Part shown: in pieces, positions 1-11,895 of the stretch
Position numbering within the stretch: the first letter of the stretch is position 1
Layout: every line of letters begins with the position of its first letter
Source: Anopheles merus
Taxonomy: Eukaryota > Arthropoda > Insecta > Diptera > Culicidae
DNA length: 64,000 nt
Assembly (NCBI RefSeq): GCF_017562075.2
Contig: NC_054085.1
Span: 5,599,184 to 5,663,183 of the forward strand
Direction: 5' to 3'
Notes under the pieces: model-generated
Database searches by the model: none
The model's input: only the letters and a program-made list of their open reading frames with translations
What the model was told of the DNA's origin: nothing
Program-made: the position numbers and the translations under genes

Positions 1-3000
1 CACTTCGATTGATAAAAGCAAGGCTGATAGCAACAGTCGCTACCCTGTGTTGCCCACCCTACAGTGAATGTGTCGCATCAGACACACTCTGCGTTCGGAG
101 TTTTCAGAACTCCACGGTGTGCATGAAAGATATGAATGGACTGTCTGGGACGGTGTCGACTGGAGCAACAAAACAAAGACACAGCTCACCACAATCGTGC
201 TTGCCAGCTTACGTCAGCATTATATCCCTTGGATATACTCATCCAAGGGGATACGTATGTCCTGTACGTTTATATCACACCGTGAAACTCTCCAGAGTTC
301 CGCAACCGTATGCTGACAGAGCCAGAAATGATGCCAACACTTACGCGACACTTTCCTCCAGTGTGTAAATGCAACGATAAAACCGGAATCTAAATGGTCC
401 CGCCTTGCCCCACCCCACAAAATGGTACTGAGAAAATGCAGACTTATTGTGATAGCTCCACAAACTTCCATTTCCTGATGAGATATCGCGAGACAAAAGT
501 GTTCCCGCAAGCTCTTTGACATTTTCTTATCTGAACGGGATAGAGCTGCTAGATTGCACGTGCACATACACAAATACACAATTTCGCACACATACCGACC
601 AACGGACGATGTAGGATGGATTATGAGGGTGCTGCTTCTCATTAGTAATTTCAAAATGGTTTCGTTGCAGTAAATTGGTTGCTAGCGTCAAATGTTTCAT
701 TTCAAGTATATTGCCCTTTGTCACACTGGCGAGTGTTCAAGACCTAGTTAAAGCAACAACCAACAGATTTAGTTCAAGATTTTTATTATTCTCAACAAAA
801 AAAATTTTAAACTGGTCACAGACATACACGATATACCACATACACATACATGATAGATGTTTGTGAGGCAATTTTGCCACCAATTTTTGTACCATTTTCA
901 GAACGAGCGAAAGTATCCATATTTTGGGATCATTAATTGGCGTACGTATAAGTGAAAAATAAAACAGGAAACTACCAGGAAACCCGTTTATAATGCCCTA
1001 ATTCACTACCGTCCATTTGGTGCAGCAAGGTCTTCGTTCCGGAAAAGCCTGCAACTACACTCAAAGTTACCATTTTCAAGTACAGTCCCCACATAACCAG
1101 CAAGACTTTTGCTACTACTGTTCGTGAAGAGCAACATACTAGATTTCGTTATTTTTGCTAGCAAACAATCTTTTACCTTAAGGGAAAGGATGCAGCGTCT
1201 CGTAATAGTGCTAGGGCACCTATAAACAAGATGTGACCGAGACGATCCAGCATGTTGCAAAAAATACCAACCCTAATTGAATTATGTTCTAAATGTTATA
1301 CACCCTTCGGGAGAATCTCTAAGGGTTTTAGCAACCAGACGCCAAGAAATCAAGTCATGTATACTGGTAGCATTTGGGGATACGGTTACGATGAAAAGCA
1401 AAGCCAAAAGCAAGCAGTTTGTGAAACACTTATGGCCATCATTTCGTTCCTTCGCTATTTGAAATAGATAGCTGCAAGAAAAGTTCAAAATTTAAGAAAG
1501 TGCATTGCATAAGCATTTGAGGTACAATTGCACCTCTTCAATTCTTCAATTTCGGGGAAAACGAGTAATGCTTCAACATAATTAACCGTATCAACTTGCA
1601 ATATGTCTTTCATGAAAAAGTGTTTAAAGAACATATCATTATAATCTTTTGCAATATCATTCACAGCTGCAGCTTCATTGTGCAAGAAACATATAGAAAT
1701 ATTATTCTATTGTATCCAATTGTTGAGGTACAAAAATAACAAACGGTTCGTTCAAACCGAAAAGATGATTATTTTCTGCAGTAATATATATATATTGAGT
1801 GCCTAGAGGTTTTGATTAATTTTACTTGAAAATCAATATGTTAGTAAGAGTTACCAAATGTTGATAACATAACGTAAAATAGTTTATCAAAATCATCAAA
1901 CTACTACATAATTTGGGAAATAATTAAAGTTGATTTAATAACAATACTAAAGTTAAACAAACTCATGAATTCATTGCCAAACCCACTTGGTGTGAATTTC
2001 ATTAAAAAATAAATAATCAAACACCGTTACAATGCAATATTATTCGTAAATTCAATTCAATACTAGCATTGCTATGGGAAAATAAAGTTGAGCCATGTGT
2101 GCCAATTGCACTGTCAATAGATGGCACACCAGGCATAAGATTGCTTTATACAACCTAAAACACCTGGAACACCTACAAGCCTAGGAGTACTAGCAAAGGT
2201 TTGTTCAAAACCATGCATACGACGATTCATTCGAATCTGCCAGCGAATGGGTGAACAATCTTGCCAACACTAAATCCTTCGTTAAAAACAGCATCAAGCT
2301 ACCGCTGTTAATGGTTTGGCATTGTTCCCTGAACCGGTCTATGCACGCTTAGTGAGTGGTCAATGTTTACGACACTTATCGACGGTTATTTGTAGGTTCG
2401 CGCAGCTCGTTCACAGACAGACAGCAGTGACACTAGAACGTAAAATATGGAAGCAACGCTATTGCAAAGACAGGCAATTTCACACAATCGGTTTTAAGCG
2501 TTTCTAGCTCGATATGATGATTCTTTGAACTCTTTCGCCCCACTACAAGGCAGCTACGGTGATCCAACGTTACAGTTCCCGACGACATCATTCTCACATT
2601 GAAACAGTTCTCAAAGTGGTTCGATTTGTTTGGCAAGGCCATAAGCAACATGCTGCAAGGCAGATAAAAACTAGGGGCACACGAAAACTAAGGGACACAT
2701 TGCAAAGTGAGATGTTCGAATATATGGTTCCCGTGAGACTTTGATTGGTTGGATTTTTGAACGGAACGAGGATTTAGTTTTTCAGCTTTGAATTTCAAGT
2801 AGTGGTGCAGTTGTTCCGGAACAGCCCGTCATGTTGTTTCCTACCACTCGCACAGCATTGGTAGATTGTGCGATATACCACCAGTTGAACCAAACGTCCG
2901 TCCAAAAACCCGAACACCATCCTAGCTCTAACTCCTGTTGTTGATCGTTAGTTTAGAAGAAAACAAACCCTGGAGCTGTTTACCTTCCCGTTTGTCGGTC

Positions 3001-5126
3001 CCAATAGCAGCAACGCTTCACACAACCGAACCAAAACCCTCCAGGGAGGGAATCTTATCGAAGGCCTCGAAATGACCCCGAGAGGGCCACACTCGAATAC
3101 TGTAGAGGGATAAAGAATTAGCGTTTAGGTTTATTGCAGACCGAAAGTCCATGTTTGCTTGCGTCTGGGTGAAACAGCATCCCATATCAGAAGTGACAGA
3201 GGTTGACTACGGCTGACTCCCTCAGCCAGTCATATATAGCATACCAAGCTCTTTTTCCAGTTAACCTAGCAAATAACGAACGAATGAACGAAGCACGCTA
3301 GCAGCATACCACAGTCTAGCAAAAATAGACGTCAAATCTAGCGTAGATGTGTATTTCTTTTTTTTTTCGGGTTGGTATTCTTAGTTCTTAACAAACACAT
3401 GTTGCTTTGAAGTAGCCCTCATTTTAGAAATGTTTTCTTTTCGGTTAGAAAGCTAAATTCGATATTTGCAAGCCCAAAACTGAAACCGAATGTCGTTATA
3501 CCGATTGCAAAGATAACTGACTAAGGAATGTCTTAAACACAGGCAATTCAAATAGACAGTCATTGTCTAATGTGAAATGATGCTGATTCTCGTCCATTAT
3601 GCAAAGCTTTTGGTTTAGAGATGCACTGTAGAAAGAGAGGTTCCCAAAACAAATAAAACTTCTAAAAAGGGCCAATCTGTTTGCGTGACGTTATCTGATA
3701 ATATCTTCAATTATTTCAATTCAAATGTAATGAACACACTATAATTAGTTATACAAAATTTCCGATAATATCACAGTAATTTTGAGCCAAAAACTGAAGG
3801 TTTCTTATAGGCTCTATTTACTAAAATGAGATATCTGATCATTATTTTGCTTCTCTCTAATGTGATACATTTTTTGATTGGTAAAAACATACTTGTAAAT
3901 GGTAGATGTTTAAATGTAATTATGACACTTTAGATCGTATAAATCATATCAATACATTTTTTCACTCACAAGATGTGATGAGATTTATTCATTTATATTC
4001 ATACCAATTATCTTATAATCTATTTATCAAGTATATTTATATCAAATAACATATCCTTCAACTACTCTTATTAAAGCACAAATCCTCTGAACCCTTCGTG
4101 TTAAAAATAGCATTAGTGACAAAGGGAAATATAGTTATTTCAGCAATTACAAAAAAAGACAAAGTCAGCTAAAACCGCAAGAATGATATAACAAAATCGT
4201 ACATATACGGAGCGAGTCATGTTTGTGAGAGATTTGTCAATCAGCTCAGAATAATCCCCCAAGAACACAAACTCCTTGTTTGAGATTACAACTTACACCA
4301 TTTTATTTTTATACAAGATGTACCGCTGCGAGCTGAAGACTTGTTTAATTCAAATCTGATTCAATAATTTTCCGCTCTCTCGAAACAATGGCATATGAAA
4401 ATACTCAAGAGTATTTAAACAACTTTCACCACAGATGGCACGTGAAGAGATAAAGCAATGCATTTCTTTCCATTGATAACAAATCCGATTCAAACATCAA
4501 CTGGCAACCTAATTCCTTTTCCCTGATGCACTGCCAATCCATCCTATGCTCTTACTTTTGAACTCATCATATTACCAGATATTTTATCTCGAATGAGGTT
4601 TAAATTAAATTGGTTCAAATCAAGAGAAATGGTGGAGATATCTTGATAAACAGGTTGACCAAAAATCCCCTTATCGTGGCTTGTTCAAGTGCATTTTCAT
4701 TTTCTATTTTATGTCAAGTGAGTGCAACGGAAAATAGGGTCCCTAATCGGAAGTGCATCATTTGCACACGCTAAGAAATACATACTAGAGCATTGAAGGA
4801 AACCCTCATCATCTTTTACAACATCACAACCTACTCATTTGAAGTGATTTGTACCTAGTAAACATGCCATGATGTTTATTTGAGCTACGAAACCAATTAT
4901 GATGGATTGGTATGTGTTGCCCATCGAGTGCTGGTGGGTTTATGAAAGAAAAATATACACCCCATCTAGCATGCACCTTCCACGAACTACCGCAAAATCC
5001 CAATACTAGAACCTCAAACACAATTACTATAATCAAATTGCCTGTTTTGTAGAACCGGCAAGGTGGATTACGGAGGCATTGGGGAAATGAGTTAGCTTAC
5101 CAGTGCTTGTCTTAAATACACATACA

Positions 5127-5130
<4 letters not shown>
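1..5130. other. No gene recognised
   Basis: Moderately GC-rich for 600 bases, then increasingly AT-rich. Frames of up to 120-145 codons near the start begin at TTG or GTG and overlap on opposite strands. No domain, clear transposon end or paired splice signals seen. A TATA-like CATATATAGC occurs near 3230 without other support. Confidence 0.5.

Positions 5131-5178
<48 letters not shown>
5131..5178. repeat. (CA)24 microsatellite
   Basis: Uninterrupted CA repeat. The CVCVCV and HTHTHT frames across it are artefacts. Confidence 0.95.
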
Positions 5179-5180
<2 letters not shown>

Positions 5181-5219
5181 TCCATACGTGTTAGAGGCTG
5201 TGAACTCGCAATTTTCCAA

Positions 5220-5511
5220 TTATCCACAGCGAACAACTTTGCTAATCAAATTTGCCAACTTACTAACGGGCTTCTTGCAGCACGTCTCTTCCTCGGGCTT
5301 TATTTTCTCTGATTTTACAGTGTCCTGCTGAGAGTCCTGTGGCACTTTCATTGTTGAACAACCATGGGAAAGTCTAATCATATTCTGTGTTTTCTTTAGT
5401 TTTTTTTTTATTTCATCTACGAGATTGAACCAAAAAGGAACAGCGAATAAAGAAACCACACCAACGGGAATTGCGATTGGAATAAGGCCCACTCTACCCG
5501 CACGAAAAATC
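5220..5511 (-). CDS. Candidate terminal exon with one membrane segment, unknown protein
   Basis: Minus-strand frame of about 96 codons to a TAA stop. It lacks an in-frame ATG at its start but follows a possible acceptor (CACTTCCCGCAG|G). The peptide starts IFRAGRVGLIPIAIPVG, continues hydrophobic through VVSLFAVPFWFNL, and then becomes a charged, lysine-rich tail with CCKKP. This looks like a single transmembrane segment followed by a cytoplasmic tail. I do not recognise the family. The only start-like codon is GTG, so it is proposed as a last exon. The neighbouring CA repeat at 5131-5178 would lie downstream. Confidence 0.3.
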
Positions 5512-6018
5512 CTGCGGGAAGTGATTAAATCGATCCTATTGCGGTTATGACCAAAGCAAACAAACCATCCCGTGCAAGCTTTGACCGCAAATTCTCATCC
5601 TGTAGTACGGTAAATACGCACAGACAAGCGCAAAGATGGCAACAGAGACGCGTGCACGAAACAATTTTTCACTCCTATGAAGTACCGTCGTCAAACACGG
5701 GTGGGCCATTTCCGGGTACCCCGTGGAACTACAAGCTAATAAAGTCCCTCCAGAACGGGAAACTTTGCCCGGTTTGCGCGTTTCATCCATACGCGGCCAG
5801 AAGTTGACCCGAGGGCTCGTAAAAGTTCGTAAACCACGCAAAAGATCAAGCTGCCCCCTTCCCAACCAGACAATCTCCTGTAGCTATCACCGCCCGCCCT
5901 TACAAATGGCTGAAATGTCTTGTAATATAAAATTAATTGAAAGTAATGTTTAAATTAAACCGCAAGCACCACGCAACACGCACTGTGCTAGGGACATGTT
6001 GCCGGGACTGACGGTTGG

Positions 6019-6092
6019 ATGTCGAGCGAGTATTTACCGCGCTTAAAACGACGTTCGAATCACGGTGGTTGGCCCAAAGGCATACCTCTGAG
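6019..6092 (+). CDS. Candidate first coding exon, basic N-terminus
   Basis: ATG-led frame of 24 codons plus two bases ending at a possible donor (CTGAG|GTGTGT). The peptide contains LKRRSNHGGWPKGIPL, a short basic segment with a GGWPKG core that looks like a nucleic-acid-binding or nuclear-localisation stretch. It is too short to assign. If not spliced, the frame reads on into low-complexity sequence. No partner exon was identified. Confidence 0.22.
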
Positions 6093-6880
6093 GTGTGTTT
6101 TTTTTATTTTTGTTATTCGTTCATTCTTGGCTCATGAAAAGAGGCTTGTTAGTGGAGCACCACCGACATGTGCTTTATTGTCGGTACCCGTGGACCACCC
6201 AGGGAGAGATTTAGGGATTCATTTACAACACCCTAGCTCCCGAGAGAGCTCCACAACCACGAGCTCGTAATGAAAGACCTGCCGGAGGGGACAACTAACG
6301 AAATGGTGACACCATTTGAATTTTGCTCCCCAAAACCACACACTTTTCTCAGTGCGAACTAGTGGGAATGGGTTCGGCAGGAGGCAAAGACAGTTGCGAT
6401 TTATAATTTTATGCACATCACGCACGTCAACATCTAGAAGGAAACTTAAACATCATTAGCATCATACAGTGCCATGGTACTGGTTATGTGTCGGAAAAGG
6501 TTAAAACGTTCTTACATAGGGGCTGCTGTTGCGAACGCTCAAGAGCCTTGAAAGAACATTTAGAATTCAAGATATGACCTTTTGGATTACATGGTTGTTT
6601 AACAGGTACAACAACCTGCACTCTGCATATGAGTATGGTAGGTAAACGGGCGTGATAAAAAGTTAGTTTAAAATATCATCATAAGGTAGTATTAGGATGT
6701 TAAATAAAAATAAAATGTTAGCATAAGCACATTATGAACATCTTCAAAGTTTCGCAATTGAAAAGTCTTCAAAAATGCGTCACTTTATGCATTTATGAAT
6801 GAGATAAAATACAACAGACGACATATAATTAAGCGAGTTTCAGTTTGGCTAAAGATGCAAACTAGTGATATGATACATGG
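6093..6880. other. No gene recognised
   Basis: Short GC-balanced stretch to 6400, then AT-rich DNA up to the SINE target site. Nothing further seen. Confidence 0.5.
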
Positions 6881-6894
6881 AATAAGACAATGAA

Positions 6895-7100
6895 TTTGGC
6901 CGGTCTGGTATAGTCGTCAACTCGTACGACGTAACAACATGCCCGTCATGGGTTCAAGTCCCGAATAGACCGTGCCCCCATGCGTAGGACTGACTATCCT
7001 GCTATGGTAACAATGAGTCACTGAAAGCCAAGCTCACTTCACTAGTGGGTACAAGCAGGTCTTGACCAACAGCGGTTGTTGTGCCAAAGAAGAAGAAGAA
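6895..7100 (+). mobile_element. tRNA-derived SINE, type I (206 bp)
   Basis: Box A-like TGGTATAGTCGTCA and box B GGGTTCAAGTCC of a Pol III promoter, then a 3' body with CCACTTCACT... and GTTGTTGTGCC and an AAG-repeat tail. Perfect 14-bp target duplication AATAAGACAATGAA flanks it (6881-6894 and 7101-7114). It resembles the ~200-bp SINEs known from Anopheles, though the name is not confirmed here. Confidence 0.9.
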
Positions 7101-7406
7101 AATAAGACAATGAAAAAACCAAGCAACAACTTTAATCCTGCCTAAAAATCACCACTTCTGTGATAACAGATCAGAAATCGGATTCCTAAGCACGCAGTGT
7201 TTTCATAAAATATAAAATTAAGTTTTTTAATCTCGATATTAGAGAGACTTTTATGATTTTTTAATGATAACTAATTATCGATATATTTTTTTCCTTCAAA
7301 ATAATTTTAACAAATCAATGAGATAGAAATAAGTTTATTTTAACAAAATATTCCGATGGAGCTAAGCGACACATATAAAAGGTTCTTTGGAGGAACTTTC
7401 CGCCCA

Positions 7407-7444
7407 TTTTTTTTTTTTTTTTTTTTTTGTTTTTTTTTTTTTTT
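7407..7444. repeat. Poly(T) tract, 38 bp with one G
   Basis: T run broken only at 7429. It may be the end of a retroposed sequence on the minus strand, but no element is recognised beside it. Confidence 0.8.
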
Positions 7445-8414
7445 AGAGTTTTAACATGAGGCCGAATTTAACCGAATCACAACTAATTTACTTTTTTTTC
7501 TATTTGTATTTACTAAATTAAACTTCTGAATGGTTGAAACTCGCATGCGTACCGTGACCTTAGTGAGTATTGCAGAGAAATATATGTACCAATGTAGAGA
7601 AATATATGACGTACAGAAAAAATATGTGACGGACCATTTTGCTATTTGCCTCTAACGATTAAAATCGATTACTACTATCATACAACAACATTTAAAAAAA
7701 CTGTTATTGAAATTAGAATTTCAAAATAACCAAATATGTAGTAAATGATATAAGACATGGCTATGCTCTTCCAATTAAAAGAATATAAACTCCAGCTTTT
7801 CTGCTTGATTTTAATTTTTGTGTTTCAAACATTGATTGCAAAATACAATTACGTAAAGATACATTTGAAATCTCTTAATTTAAAAAATATTTCTTGTCCT
7901 AAAACTAAGAAAAAAGCAATTTCAATAAGTACTTTAATTTAGTGACAGAATTTACATCTTCAGCTTATCTGGTGCATAACATTATGAAACATTTGAGAGA
8001 GAAATTATTTCCCCAGGCTACCATCATTTAGCATCATTTAATCGCAGCGCTTGCTTGTTATGTCAGGTTTATTACTCACTGTGAGGAAATTAATAATTCT
8101 TAAGAACAAAAAAAAAGAATGTCTCTGTAGCGCAACATTATTCGCCACTCATTTTTTATGTAATCGTTATATATTTAATTTATTCGTTAATTTATCTATT
8201 ACTCCTAGACTTTTTTTTATTTAACATACACAACACCTCGATATAAATTTATTCAACGATCAGAAAATATATGTCGACATAACACGATTTCATGTCGAAA
8301 TATTGAGTAAAATACTATACATGCAATAAAATGTTATAAGAATCAACATCTCTTCTCGTTAAAAACCTGTACAGCGAAAGAGTCGTCAATAAAAAGAACA
8401 TATAGATCAACAGA

Positions 8415-8625
8415 CCGGCCGGTCTGGTGGTACAGTCGTCAACTCGTACGACGTAACAACATTCTCGTCATGGGTTCAAGTCCCGAATAGACCGTTCCCC
8501 CATACGTAGGACTGACTATGGTGCTATGGTAAACAATAAGTCACTGAAAGTTAAGCCCACTTCACTAGTGGGTACAGGCAGGCCTTGATCGACAGCGGTT
8601 GTTGTGCCAAAAAAGAAGAAGAAGA
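8415..8625 (+). mobile_element. tRNA-derived SINE, type I
   Basis: Same family as the copy at 6895. Target duplication AGATCAACAGA (8404-8414, 8626-8636). The insertion created a chance 14-bp palindrome, AGACCGGCCGGTCT, at its left edge. Confidence 0.9.
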
Positions 8626-10222
8626 AGATCAACAGATAGGAAGTGTTTTCAGGAAAAAGCTCAGATAGTCTATACTAACTCTCCCATCAATTTCGTTATC
8701 TAGCGTTTTCATAGAAAGAGTAAAGATTCCCATGAAAAATGGTACTTGTGCGTCAAGCGTGGTTCCAATTCATTAGCAACTTTCCACTGATGATAATCTT
8801 TCGGCACAGATATATGTTTTTTTTTTTAATTATTTACTGAAACAAGAACCCAATTGCTATGTCGACTTGATATAATTCAAATCATATAAGTAAGGATTAA
8901 TACCATGTTATGTTTCTCGCAACTTCGTTCCAATTTAACTGTTGAATATTATGCACGACAAATTATGCATAAGAGTACAGCCATATTAATTAAGAGTTGC
9001 TACTTACATTCTCACTAACTATAAATACTTTTTTTTATTTGTATTCTAATACAAAATTTATTCATCAAAAATGTACAAGCAATAGCCTAATCACTATCTC
9101 AGACATGCTCTAGGATTTTTATTTATTTTCTTCCACATCAATCAACTAGCAACAATTCCCATACACACGCATTAGTGTCGCCAAAACTGGTACCTTATGT
9201 AGAAACAGTAACCGTGCGACCAATAAATTCTCGTCCCAGACAAGCTAGGAGTATTATTTTATTGCTGCACACGACGGTATGAGGATGAAACGATTCACTT
9301 TGTAACAGCGCTGTTCATGTATCGTAGGGCTAATCGAAGCGGATAGTCTCCGCCGGATAGGTTTTGTAATCCTTACTAAAGCATCGGCCCTAAAAGGAAG
9401 GAAAAATATTGTACATAAAAAATATTGTTGATAAAAAAAGCTCACATCCATAGAATAGCTGTGTGACCTTTTTCATTTTTCTGGTCATCCAATTTTATCA
9501 TCGCCATTAAACGCAGATTGGTCGTCTTTCATCGAAAAACGAACAATCGCACATTTTCTGTTTTTCACTTTGGTGCGGCTTTTTTTGTACATAACTGATT
9601 TTTATCACCACAACGAATTCCAAACTACGCAATAATCCATCAATTCAGAAGAAGAAGAAAACCAAATCGACAAAACCAAGCCAATATGGATAGTTAACAG
9701 CACAACTAGAGCTGAGGGAAACAGAAATGAAGAATCAAACACAAATCCATAACCAGTACAAACTAGACTAGTGTTGGCCGTTCCGGTCCGAGCCTAGTAA
9801 AAAAGTTCCGTTCTTTATGTAGGCTGTTCCGTTTCGATCCTTTATACAAAATCGTTCCGTTCCGTTCATTCCGTTCTTTCCGTTCATTCCGTTTCGTTCC
9901 GTTCATTCCGTTCCGTTCCGTTTATTTCGTTTTTTCCGTTCATTCCGTTCTTTTCGTTCATTCCGTTCCGTTCACTCCGTTCCGGTCTTTGCCGCTTCAA
10001 TATTGTTAGCAAGGTGCTATCGTTCGTGCGTTCCGTTCTTTGAAAAAAAAACGGCTTTGTCCGGCTGTTGCTTGCTGCATGCAAGATAACTGTTCACTCT
10101 TTCTCGCACACAGTATGTGTTGCCTGTGCACTCTCCCATCCTCACAGGAATATTCATCGCACTTCGTCGCGTATCGTTTATAAAAATCGTGATAAAATGC
10201 TAGATAATAAATGCATGCTTTA

Positions 10223-11628
10223 GGGTAAGTGTACCAAATGTGGCTATAGGACCAATTATGGCTATAACGAACACTATTTTCGCTCTAAAATAGCCTATTT
10301 GCATTCTAAAACCACGGAAGGATTTTTCATTTCAATTATGAACATTTTAACACATTTGTGCTTCATTAGTTTCATGTTGGTCACTCCCGTTTGTTAAATA
10401 TCACCCTTTTAAAATGTGTTGCCAAGATTTTTGATATCTCTTACCATTTTGCTAAGAGCAGCACTGTAGGATATTAGCGATTTTCAAGCACCTAACCATA
10501 ATTTTATCTCAAAATCATCATTTGGTGCAAAATATTAGTTATTTAACGATTTCTTATCAAAATTTACCTTTATTTAATTAAAAATATGCCTTTTTCCTGT
10601 ACGTCCATAATTGGAACAACTAACCTTCGGTGTACCAAGTATCGCAGTATGCTATGGATGCTTTGTTGACAATTGTCGTTTTGGTCGTAGCGCGTAGTTT
10701 GCAAGTAAACAACTCGGGTTCCTCGTTGTTATTTTCGCAATCTAAAGTGTTAATATGTGTTTTAAGTATCATTTATGTGTAAAGTGTTCGAATCAGTAAT
10801 CAATTGAATAATCAGAAGAATGTAATCGAATCAGTTTCTCCAAAGTAATACAGCCTTGAATGACTTTCATACGAAGAAAGTGAAATCTGAAGCGGCTCGT
10901 GTCGCCTTATTGCCAAATGCGCTTTTGTTCTTCCCTGATCAATAGTTAGTGCAAGTCTTGACCGGAAGTATCTTGGCCAGAAGATAGTTGAACTATGGCT
11001 ACGATTCTTCATTTAAACAAATTCAAATAGACCACCCTGATTTGTGCTATTCTTCGTATCGCGCTGAAACGGTTTCGGTATAGCTTCCAGGTGATATGAA
11101 GGATTGTTAGGTGTGTGTCCAAGCACGGTGTCATCAGAAAGGTATACGAAAATATTTTTTTTGTAGGATTAGCATCATCAATTGAACGATTAATTGAGCG
11201 TGGATATCAATACAACCAGTGATAGAAAACGGATATTTTAAAAAGTTAATTTTACGTATTTAATTGTGGTTGCATACTTATATTGGTGCAGTGAACTTAT
11301 TATTACTTGATTTCAGTTAAAACAATGCCATAAAGTAATTTTTGGTGTAAATATCCACGAGTTTTAGAATACAGCCACAATTGGTACAGCTATGGCGAAT
11401 TGCTAGGAACACTATAGCCATAATTGGTAACTTGAGATGCAATTTTGAATTGACTTTTTCTAGTATTTTGATAAACACTAAGTGAAAATAAAAAATACTC
11501 TCGTGTTCTACACATTGTAGGCTACATAAAAACAAAAAGAAATTTGGAATTTTACTCAATACTTATTTTTACAGACGTAAAATCCGTATCTTGATGACAT
11601 ATTATAGCCATAATTGGTACACTTGCCC
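10223..11628. mobile_element. DNA transposon with GGGTAAGTGTACC ends, nested
   Basis: The left end GGGTAAGTGTACCAAATG and the complement of the right end GGGCAAGTGTACCAATTA form inverted repeats, flanked by TA on both sides. Near the ends, the motif TAGCCATAATTGGTAC or its complement recurs (about 10250, 10606, 11375, 11410, 11607). There is no convincing transposase, so it is a non-autonomous copy of about 1.4 kb. Confidence 0.65.
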
Positions 11629-11743
11629 TATATTAGCACAGCTGGTACAGCTTACTGGAAATAGGTTGAACCCATCTAGATTTGGTGTCAGATATGATTT
11701 CAGATTGAAGAAACGCCTTTTCATATCCTGTAACAAGTAACAA

Positions 11744-11765
11744 CCCCCCCCCCCCCCCCCCCCCC
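11744..11765. repeat. (C)22 homopolymer
   Basis: Perfect C run inside the right part of the hAT-like element. Long C runs are rare in this AT-rich window. Confidence 0.95.
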
Positions 11766-11895
11766 GGATGACAGTTTGGCTTCTAAGTTCTGGGTCGGTA
11801 CTTTTGCACCCCAGGTTCACGTTCCGTTCTTTTTGAAAAATAAACTAGTTCCGCTCCGTTCCTTTTTTAACGAAATTCCCAACACTAAACTAGTC

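Larger units (their letters stand above)
7115..9760. other. AT-rich, holds one SINE and a poly(T) tract
   Basis: Apart from the SINE at 8415-8625 and the T run at 7407, I see no feature. The ATG frame at 7757-7942 is lysine- and leucine-rich, as expected of chance AT-rich sequence. Confidence 0.5.
9769..11887. mobile_element. hAT-like non-autonomous element (interrupted)
   Basis: Ends TAGTGTTGG...CCAACACTA form terminal inverted repeats. Flanks AACTAGAC (9761-9768) and AACTAGTC (11888-11895) are an 8-bp target duplication with one mismatch, the hAT hallmark. Beyond each end are runs of TTCCG-type repeats (densest 9795-10040, again 11820-11865 inverted in sense). A second transposon occupies 10223-11628. 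No transposase frame seen. The uninterrupted element would be about 0.7 kb. Confidence 0.72.

Noticed and set aside
9..654. Overlapping frames of 119 and 144 codons at the window start
   Set aside because: They start at non-ATG codons and overlap on opposite strands with no recognisable domain.
5033..5312. Frames with CVCVCV and HTHTHT
   Set aside because: Translations of the CA microsatellite.
6895..7000. Possible tRNA gene from box A and box B
   Set aside because: No cloverleaf acceptor pairing, and the same head recurs in many copies with SINE bodies and target duplications.
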